Below the pieces are notes generated by a model. The model did not search any database. It was not told the DNA's origin and saw only the letters and a list, made by a program, of their open reading frames with translations. Made by a program: the position numbers and the translations under genes. This document shows, piece by piece, positions 55,817-64,000 of a stretch of DNA of 64,000 bases (positions within the stretch are counted from its first letter, which is position 1; every line of letters starts with the position of its first letter). Source of the DNA: Limnomonas spitsbergensis (lineage: Eukaryota; Chlorophyta; Chlorophyceae; Chlamydomonadales); contig JAYJMM010000118.1 in the NCBI GenBank assembly GCA_037349105.1, positions 1,612,001 to 1,676,000 of the forward strand, read 5' to 3'.

Positions 55817-58800
55817 TTACTGCAATGTAGACTCCTCACGAGCATGGCTGCCGTTCAAGCTGTCGCCAGCAGGGGATTCGCTTGAGCCAGCCACAACTGC
55901 AGCCTCTTTCTTTTTCCGCCTGATGACTAGCCTGGTCTTGTCCTCCTCTTTGAGCGTGGACATGACATCTGTGTGGATGCGGTCGCAGATGACCTCCAGA
56001 GGCAAGATCCTGGTGATGAGATGTGGGGCACATCCAGACTCAAAACAGGGTCTAGCATGTGGGGGACATCCAGACTCAGGATAGGGTCTAGCATGTCAAG
56101 AATAGCTTTAACATTCCATTTCATTATTTAAAATTTACCAAAAAGTATTGACTGTTTTTTTCTCGTGAGTTTATTACTCTTTGGTTTGCCGGGAAATCTG
56201 ATGGTACAAAAATTCTGGGTTGTAAAGGAGCTAAATCCGAAGTTACAAATTTCAGCCCAAAAGATCGACTAAAATTAAAAAACCTATTAAAAAAAAATGA
56301 TGTTTTTTCGCTGTGATAATAGAGCTGGATTTTCAAAAACTGGTACACCTCAATGGACCATTTCGATTAATTCAGAAGAATACGACAAATTTAAAAAGTT
56401 AATTACAGAAATCGACGAGCGGAGGAACACCCTTAACACCTGGGTGTATAATTTTTAATAGGCTAATAACTTATTAAATTGAACTGTGGGTTCTTCGGTC
56501 AATTAGCCTTTACTTTCAAATATATAGGATGGCCCTTTTATTTGGTAACTGGTATTATTTGCAGTGGACTAAAAGCTGGAACCTTGAGGAACTACACGTA
56601 TGTATATATTATACTTTAAATATCGGCCACTGCGTACCGTGCCTTTTAGGGCGCCATACGCGGCAGACTCCAAAAACTGACTGCACAAGATTTTGCATGG
56701 TCAGGCGGAATTGGAAATCTGCGGAAATCCCGCACGCCCATGCAAAATCTTGCACAGCAAAAGCCGTTTTATGCTTCAGTGCATCTTGAGTTTTTTTTGT
56801 ATCGCCGGGATCCTCTCCCTTTTCCAAACAGATTCCAAACAAACCTCATGATAAAAATAGCTAAGCTATTTAAAAAAACGGAAAAAATATTATGCCCGAC
56901 AGAATTTCTAAACAAACACAGAGAAGCTTTTCAAAAACAGCTGTGCTGTGATAGATCCTATTCATTTATTTATTAATAATTTCTTTTTTCTTTACCATAA
57001 GACTGCTTTGAAAAGCTTATGCAAAGTCTGATGGCAAGACTTATATCTTGGGTGCCCCCAGCAAAGTCATTATAAATATAAAATACAAACATGAGTCAAT
57101 TTTTTATTTCCGGTAAAGGGTTAAAAATGCAAAATTTTATGAAGCCTTGCCAAAAGTTTTTGCATGGTCAATCCCTTAGCGTAGCTAAAAACAAGACTGG
57201 GCTGACCATGCAGAATCTTATAAAGCCTTGCCCCTGCATGGTCAATCTTATGGGCCGACCATGCAGGCCCAAGAACCCCCCTTGCTTGATCGAGTCCCAA
57301 GACACAAGTTTTTCATGCAAGCACAGGCACTGACTATCATTGCAATAAGACGGGCGCAAACTTCATATGTGCGTGGCAAAGCTACATTTCAGCTGCATCC
57401 TGCCATGCTGCTTGGGCCAACGGCCACGAGCCAGTCAAGGTTTGGCCCTCATTGAGCCTTAGGCGGCCCCAATTGAGCCCTTGGCAACGGTGGACTCGTA
57501 GCAAAATCATATGCACTTGACTGGTATGGTACTGTTGTGCTACACAGTCTTCAGTGAGAGAGCAGAAGCAAGGTCGGGTGGCCCAAATCTTCACTAGCAC
57601 CTGGCACACAGCTATTTGAAAGGCAAACCTGAAGCAAATGGCTGATTCAGGGCCCACGCACCTCCTTGACTCCCCATGCGTTTCACAAGCGAGAACTTTG
57701 GCAGCCCTATGGGTACCAAGCGTACTGCTACGGATCGTGGCTGGAATGCTGCATGCCCCTCTTTCTTTTAAAGCTGCCCTCAGCTGAAACACAGCTATGT
57801 CTCACGCCCAAGAGCCCAAGTCATGCCACAAACAGTTCAGGGCAGCTACACACTTTTACACTACCCTCCTGTCTCCTCAGAGCTTCATCGGGGCATCGTC
57901 GTTGACAAAACGGGACAGGGGTCATGCTCCGTCCAGCATATTTGAGGGCCAAGGCAGTCGAGCTGCAGAGCAAATATGGCTCGATGCCCCACCCACCAGC
58001 ACGGTCTCCAACAGAGCTCCTCAGCACTCACCCAAACGGTTCCTCAACTTGCACGCCGATCTCTTCAATGCCGCACAACACGGCTGAGACGCCGGCAACT
58101 ACGGGTATTGTCCACACGTCACACGAGCTGTAGAGCGCGAAAGGCAGCAGCGTTAACCACATGAATAAGAAGCGCGCCGTGTGCCTGCATGCAAGGTCGG
58201 GGGGGGGAGCAGTGTAAGGGGACTGGGGAGCAGTTTGAGGCAGTGCTGTTTTTAGTACGCAACAGGCGTCCTTTGTGAGGCGGCTGGGCGGCCACCATTG
58301 GGCCAATAAGGACCAAACCATGACTGACTTACGCCGGTGGCATAAGCAACAGCACTTCCAGCACCAGGACCCGTCTGCAGGCCGGGAAGGAGCTGATGTG
58401 TAGCTGAAGTGCACACAAAACACAACACTGGTGCGAGGGTGACAGTGTGACAGTGTGGAGGGGTGGAAACCAATGGGCTTGAGGGAAACCAGCGTATTCA
58501 TAAGGAGTGGGCATGGGGTACGAGCTAAGTCATAATATGGCCTGGGCATCTGCCGACATCCATGAAAGCCTGAAGGCCTGTTTGCAGCCCTCCGCTGACA
58601 GGCTCAGAGAACCTCTAAACCTCAAAAGACCCTGGCTGACATGTAAACATCAGGACATCCTAAGGCCCTGATGATCTCTACCTGACTCAACGTGATGTGA
58701 GCATCAACAGAACTACCGCACTCAGTGTGACACACTATGACATGTGTAACATCTGGGCATGCCTCCTGCGACACCTCGGCATGTATTCTGCAACATGCAG

Positions 58801-61800
58801 GCATCCTTTCTCAGGTACCTCAAAGTATGCCCCTGGAACAAAGGGCACGCCATTTGCAATGTTTCATCACCTCACTGTTCATACATGCTTCCCAGGCTAC
58901 AGGCAGCACGCGCAACAAGCTGACCAGCGTCTAACCACACCTCGTGTACGACACAGGTATGGGCGCCCTCAACAGCCGCTCGCAGCCGCCCAGCACGTCC
59001 TGGAACGCGGTCAGGTTCTGGCACATCTGAGCCTGGAGGACCGGGTGCGTGTCGGTGTCGTAGATGATGTGGGACAGCACCTGGATCGCCCGGACCGGCC
59101 TAACCAGCACGGGCACAGGACAAGAGAAGCCAGCAGGGTGCGTGTGAGCTGGGGTCGGGATTGCCAGAGGCAAGTCAGGTGCCAGCGGGGTGCATGCTAG
59201 GCTGATCCGGGCGCAGTAGAGGTAACACAGGGGGAGCCACACAGGTAAGCATGGTTGTGCTTTGAGGCTTGGATTCTGGTCGAGAGGTCCACAGGCAGCA
59301 AGCAGCAACCGTGGGTGCGGGCTGTGACCCTTTTCGTAGGAAAAATCCAATCACATGCTCCTTGCTGGCTGCCCACCTCATGACCCATTGCACAGCGCAC
59401 AAGCGCAAGCCGCCTCCCACCTTACGATATTTTTAGATCCGAACCACTTTCATTTAAACAGATACCGGTATTGAAAAGAGAACAATGGACCAAGGCCGAT
59501 CCCTTTCTGCCCCCCAGCTGCCACGCTACCAAGACAACAGGTCATTCAGATTCGGACTTGTTATCAAACTTCATCGGGTAAAGGCCGAAAGGGCAAGTGA
59601 GACTTGCACCCACAAACAGCTTCAGGTTCAACAAGCAAAGCAGTTGCCCTCGTCACTCTCCCTCACCGGTGTGTGGCCTCTTTCAGCAGCTGCAGCTCCT
59701 CTGCTGACACCAGCCCCTGCACTTCGGTCTCCACAGATGTCCCCGCCTGCCAGTGAGTGGGGTGGCGTGCCGTCAGGGTCAAGGGCTGAAGGCATCGAGA
59801 GAGCACACAAGTGGACAAGCTCATAAGAAGCAAACGTGATGCCCAAAATCAGGGGAGACTGCTGTTGTAGGTGAAAGGAATAGCCTTTCCCTGCCTCCTT
59901 CCCCTGCCTCCCATTCCCTTCACTGTCCCCTTCTTCCCTTACCTTCCTCCCTTCCCCCCTTTCCCTTGTCTCCCCTTCCCATCTCCTCCTTCCTTGCCCA
60001 CCCTTCCCTTGCATCCCCTTCCCCTGATTCCCATTTCTCTGCACCATCATCCTCCCCCCAATGTTGTCAGTCCCCTGCCGCTTCGTCCCTTGCCCCATCA
60101 CCTCGGGCTGGAAGTGTATCCGCAGCATGCGCGCAAACACGACAGTCCAGCGCGCGAGCATGACCTTGGCTTCAGGATCGTCCCGGGGGAACATGGTGCA
60201 GGCCTGAGGCAGCAGAACAGGGATAGGCATGAAGCCATCATCCCCTACCTTGAAAAGGGGGGAGGGGCCGCCTGTCTAGGACAGGCCCCCACAGCCATGA
60301 AACACATAGGAGCAGGATTATTAGACTGGAGAGGGGCTGCACATGTTGCCCCACAGCCCAAGGGAGTCTCCTACACTAGGCATTTAGGTGGATGCGTAGC
60401 TGTAACAATAACATCGTAAGTCCCACCTGCCGTGCAAGGTCCCTGCTGCGATTCACGAGCATGCCCTGCATTTTGCGGGCCTCGTCCCAACGCGCGTAGC
60501 TCGCGTTTGTGCGGAACACCAGCAGCAGTGATAGCGCCACCGTTGTGGTGTTCACGAACGCTGAGCAGGCCCTGAAAACAAAACCACAAACAGACACACT
60601 GACGGCTAAGCAAGAGAGAGGATGCAGTACAAGAAGCGTCCTTCCCTCAACAGGGATACAGGAAGGTTGCGTGACTAACCTATCCTTCAACTTGACATGG
60701 TCCAACTCATAGTCATGAAATAAATGCAGGTCCTATCACGTTTCCAGCACATGGTCCATCATGATGAATTGGTAATACCGTATGGCCATACAGTACAACA
60801 TAGTAAGCGGCCATCAGTACAATACTGCAGTGTGCCATCACAAGGTATCACGGTGCAATGATATGCACCTGTTTGGGGAGATGCTGACGAAGCCTCCAGG
60901 CAGCATACCGCTGTCATACGCATGCATGTAGGCCGCCACCAGTGCAGCAACGCTCGTACACCATGCGATCGATGGGAGGATGTTCTGCATGATGTGCGAC
61001 CTGCGCAAGGCAGAATCGTGTTTAAATCGCATCAGACTCCTTTGGGGAAGATGCCAGGCAGCCTTCAGTAGGACAATGAAGACGAAACCATGACCAGCCG
61101 GCGACCCAAGCAACGGGGGCATGCCACCCCAGGACCCTCAGCTGCAGACCGTGATGTGGCTGAAATATAGCTGGAGTGCACTGGGAGCAATATTGGCACA
61201 CAGCACACTGCTGCAGCAGCATGGCCGCACGGACGACTGCACGGAGCTTGCATAAATGAGAGCTGCGGCATGTAGGTGATGCGTGGCTGCTGGGAAAAGT
61301 TTCGAGTTTGCACCTGCTCATAAACCCAGGTGCCATAGCTGGTTGCTCAGTAAGCAGCTGTTCTAATGCCGTGAGAGCAATGTCATCCGGCAATCAGTCT
61401 GTCTGTACAATTCAATCAACCATCAGTGGAATGGCCTGATAAGAAGGCGGCAACAAGCTTATAGAAACAAACGAAGCCTCTGCCGTGTCGCTTTTCGTGC
61501 ACACCAGGCCACCTATGGCAGGCTGCTGGGCAGACACGACTGGGCCAAGGTGGACCAATCCTTGACCCGCCTCCTGCCGATGGCCCCAGTAGGAGGGCTT
61601 GCAGCATCAGCCTCCAATGGCCTCACGCCCTTATGTCGCTGAATGGTATCTGAAGCACCCTGAATGAATAGTGGATCCCGGGCACCAGCCACCAGGGCAC
61701 CCCAGCTCACTGTGGGATCTGGAGCAGCCTGTCGATGAGCCGGTACTGGCTCCTGTGCCGCTCCCATTGAGGAAAGTCATACACCTGCGTGTCAAGAATA

Positions 61801-63010
61801 CCAGACTGGGTGATTCAGTCTCAGCACGCAAGGCAATGGGAGACAACGAAGAAAGCAGGAATCTTGCACATTGAAAGCTTAACATGCAAGCCCCATCATC
61901 TCTGCTCCCATTGTTGCAAAACAAGAGTGCAGCACTGGGCGGGAGAGGGCAGCTGTCACTTGCTCCCTTTAAGCCGCAATGGGCGATTGAAACAAATGGG
62001 GTTATGAGGGTGACTGGGCGTGGGCTATCAATCTCGAGTCAGGGTTAGGCTGACATGGTTCCTATCACATACACCAAACAGGATCTGCTGGCTCCCTCAT
62101 GAGATGATGTCGTCCATGCAACTACTCCATAGCTTCAAGCCTTATCCTCAAGCCTAGTGAACAATCAGATCAGCTGCCAGGTGACTCGCATGTGTTTGTG
62201 TTCCACACACTCTGTTCGTTGAAGGACGCTTCGGTTACAATTCATATAAATCACAGCCTACAGTCGTGGGGGCCTGGAGCAGCAAACCCTGCTTATTGGA
62301 CTTACTGCCATAGATCTGAGGCAAGCCAACTGGTTAAAACCAAGCTTTGGGGCAAGAAAATACGCAAATTCTCCACTGACTTCGAGCGGGTCTACATCTG
62401 TGTCATCAGGGCCCCCGGGCATCACACATTCCCATGATATCTCATGAGAGATGCATGCGCGGTACGGCACCAAGCGCCCACCCCTTTGCTGAACACCAGG
62501 TGCACTAGGCATGCAAATCTAAGAGACTTCGTGTGGTTCAGCATTGATGTGTTTTAAGTTGCAGCCTTACTTTTGCATGGAGCCTCATGTCAGGAATCTC
62601 ACAAGAAATGCTTCATGCGCCGGACCGTCTGCTCAGCTTGAGCAACACATGATATGCAATTCTCACAGCATGCAGGAGTCACCATGGTGGCGGTATTTAA
62701 AGCATGTTCAGATAATACTTGCCGTTCTGAAGTATCTCCTGGCTTCCTCAGAGCGCGGCAGCGAGTATGGGACATCTTCCGGTAGTAAGATCTGGCTGCT
62801 GAAGTCAGCAGTCCCGTTGGGTTCGTTTTCACCCTCCCGTCTGCGCACTGTGGACGACAACCGACCACAAATGCCGTTGCTGTGGCCCCGTTGCAGGCCA
62901 TTGATCCAGCGAGGTGAAAACACCACTGTAAGAAGCGGTATTATTGGGTACGTGATTATTATACTGTTGCTGCTGCTTCTACTGCTGCACGACCTCGCGT
63001 GTTGCTGCAT
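55817..63010 (-). CDS. Bestrophin-like anion channel (9 exons, 441 aa)
   Basis: A bestrophin/UPF0187-family channel. Algal and plant members conduct chloride or bicarbonate, some in thylakoids. Minus exons: 62723-63010, 61711-61784, 60869-61000, 60427-60571, 60102-60203, 59667-59746, 58941-59099, 58032-58184, 55817-56009. All phases close from ATG to stop. Motifs: YDFPQWERHRSQYRL, LLVFRTNASYARWDEAR (about 182-197), CERLLRAPIPVSYT (about 313-326), RHTARFLFMW, GIEEIGVQVEEPFG and ILPLEVICDRIH. The first 60 residues are Ser/Arg-rich and could target a plastid. Length fits the family. The first intron appears to use a GC donor (ACG|GCAAGT). The last intron (56010-58031) contains an AT-rich insert and a SINE-like copy. 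The 5' end faces a plus-strand gene 400 bp away. Confidence 0.95.
56105..57290. other. AT-rich foreign-looking insert in the last bestrophin intron
   Basis: Base composition drops sharply, with poly-A/T runs of 6-9 unlike the rest of the window. It contains coding-like remnants: a plus-strand frame ending TWVYNF-stop near 56458, preceded by SKTGTPQWTISINSEEYDKF, out of phase with an upstream piece (FAGKSDGTKILGCKGAK); and a frame through 56650-56976 ending RSYSFIY-stop. Copies of CATGCAAAATYTT and GCATGGTC form inverted repeats at about 56687-56752 and 57128-57265. Likely an organelle-derived (NUMT/NUPT) or viral/plasmid insertion; source not identified. Confidence 0.55.
57375..57485 (+). repeat. 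Dispersed SINE-like repeat, copy 10
   Basis: A plus-oriented copy with ACATTTCAGCTGCATCC, TGCCATGCTGCTTGGGCC and CAGTCAAGGTTTGGCCC, at the edge of the AT-rich insert in the last bestrophin intron. Confidence 0.65.
58262..58415 (-). repeat. Dispersed SINE-like repeat, copy 11
   Basis: A minus-oriented copy with GGCTGGGCGGCCACCATTGG, AAGGACCAAACCATGACTG and GATGTGTAGCTGAAGTGC, in a bestrophin intron. Confidence 0.65.
61045..61170 (-). repeat. Dispersed SINE-like repeat, copy 12
   Basis: A minus-oriented copy with GACGAAACCATGACCAGCC, CGACCCAAGCAACGGGGGC and AAATATAGCTGGAGTGC, immediately upstream of bestrophin exon 60869-61000. Confidence 0.6.
61505..61662 (-). repeat. Dispersed SINE-like repeat, copy 13
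   Basis: A minus-oriented copy with GGCAGGCTGCTGGGCAG, GGACCAATCCTTGACCCGCC, AGGAGGGCTTGCAGCATC and GGTATCTGAAGCACC, immediately downstream of bestrophin exon 61711-61784 (in gene orientation). Confidence 0.65.
62215..62350 (+). repeat. Dispersed SINE-like repeat, copy 14 (diverged)
   Basis: A plus-oriented diverged copy with CTTCGGTTACAATTCATA, GGAGCAGCAAACCCTGCTTA and AACCAAGCTTTGGGGC, in the first bestrophin intron. Confidence 0.5.
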
Positions 63011-63410
63011 CTCCTCTACTCTTTAGCAGTGCCTCTCGTTCGTTTCACGAAGGCGCATCGTCACAGCCGTATGTCAACTGCAAAATAGACGAAGTTCAAA
63101 CGACGCCAGAGCTGGATCAGTGATCGACGCGTGCAAAAATGCCTCAATGACGCAATCGGGTTGCTGTTTGCTTGTTGATCGCTGGGGTGAGTCACGGGAT
63201 TAGTGGAGAATAGTAAACCGACTGGTAAATGACCTGAGCTAATGAATTAATGATGGCTGGGAGGAAGCTTGCAAAAACCTATGACCACGCGTTTTAAAAC
63301 GCCCCAGCTTTACACCGATCACGAACGATAGCAATCTGACGTGTTTATCAGTTCACGAGTCAGAGTAACAAGCCTTAGAATCCATCCACCAGCTTCTTTC
63401 CCCCGCCGAT
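63011..63410. promoter_or_regulatory. 400-bp divergent promoter region
   Basis: This region separates the start codon of the minus-strand bestrophin gene (63010) from the first ATG of the plus-strand gene at 63411. No TATA-like box is obvious. Both 5' UTRs must lie here. Confidence 0.5.
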
Positions 63411-63515
63411 ATGGACAAGCCCGAATTCCCGTTCATCACGTGCAAGCGTAGAGGTGCAATTGAGCTCTATCTGCTGCTGAGTTTGGCCTCACTGTTTTTT
63501 TACTTGTTGGAGATC
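63411..63515 (+). CDS. First exon of a small membrane protein (gene continues off the window)
   Basis: An ATG opens 35 codons: MDKPEFPFITCKRRGAIE, then a hydrophobic segment (LYLLLSLASLFFYLLEI) long enough for one membrane helix. It ends at a good GTAAGC donor in phase 0. Read through the donor, the frame stops after three more codons, so it would otherwise be a 38-aa peptide. The basic, short N-terminus before the helix fits a signal anchor. Family unknown; no later exon is recognisable in the last 485 bp. Confidence 0.5.
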
Positions 63516-64000
63516 GTAAGCGATTAGCAAATACCCTTGAAGTCAAAGACTCATCTGCCTCGTTATCAATACCGCTATACAAAATATTTCATACCGGTAG
63601 TTGAAATATCCAGGTACTACTGTTCGGTCACAATTCAGCTACAACGCAACCCGCCCACAGCCCACAACCCAACCACTCCTCTCTCGACCGCGGTCGGGAC
63701 CGTTACTGCTCATTCAAGAAGCGTTCTCTACTTGCGATCCCATCTTGACGTCCCTTGGGGGCTCTGAACCAGATCTTCATTAGCGTCCCCTCCTTTCCGA
63801 TGCATGACCATGCTTTCATCTCTCGTACCAGGGAAACTGTGCGTCCTGCCGAACCCCGCCCCTTGACGTAACGTATGACGCATACGCATATATACATCAA
63901 TCAATATCAATCTTCCTTGTTTATATAGAAGTGGCTCATTCCTATCCTACCGGTACACTACTCAGTACTACCCAACCGTTACCACTTACCAGTGGTTCAT
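63516..64000. other. Probable first intron of the right-edge gene
   Basis: No further exon recognised. Contains two TACCGGTA palindromes (about 63593 and 63950) and short ORFs without motifs. Confidence 0.35.

Overview
The window is nuclear DNA from a eukaryote, most likely a flagellated green alga (Chlorophyta). Its genes are split by many GT-AG introns, often with strong GTGAGT/GTAAGT donors. Coding exons are short and GC-rich, and introns of 0.3-2 kb are packed with minisatellites and dispersed repeats. Two proteins carry plausible plastid-targeting N-termini, and one gene encodes a sperm-tail PG-rich (ciliary) protein. I do not name a species.

Layout. (1) 1-11016, minus: a many-exon gene for a SRPBCC/VASt-like plus C2 domain protein, continuing off the left edge. 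(2) 12609-16599, plus: a 7-exon RNase H-fold protein with a basic N-terminal extension. (3) 18834-23525, minus: an 8-exon SHIPPO/STPG ciliary protein. (4) 23674-26139, plus: a complete 8-exon cyclophilin of the spliceosomal PPIH type, divergent from gene 3 with only 148 bp between start codons. (5) 27313-28911, minus: a long low-complexity ORF of unknown status. (6) 29590-35674, minus: a 9-exon, 637-aa, probably plastid-targeted membrane protein of unknown function. (7) 36124-49300, plus: a spinster-like MFS transporter with about 14 exons and two possible last exons. (8) 49994-55816: a gene-poor block with retroelement 3' ends in inverted orientation, a 31-bp satellite and a 31-bp-stem hairpin. 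(9) 55817-63010, minus: a complete 9-exon bestrophin-like anion channel. (10) 63411 onward, plus: the first exon of a small membrane protein running off the right edge.

The genes do not form a pathway. They are ordinary housekeeping, ciliary and plastid genes in a repeat-rich background, and three neighbouring pairs are divergent. Exon joins were worked out by eye from splice consensus and reading phase. Where phases close across every intron (genes 2, 3, 4, 6, 7, 9) the models are strong.

The most unusual signal is recurrent: many exons have one to three decayed partial copies of their own splice-junction end lying 60-220 bp away in the adjacent intron. Other notable items are a G6-containing 16-bp minisatellite of about 60 copies on the sense strand of an MFS intron, a 55-bp intronic repeat that carries a perfect 5' splice-site consensus in most units, a dispersed SINE-like family with about 14 copies, and an AT-rich foreign-looking insert inside a bestrophin intron.
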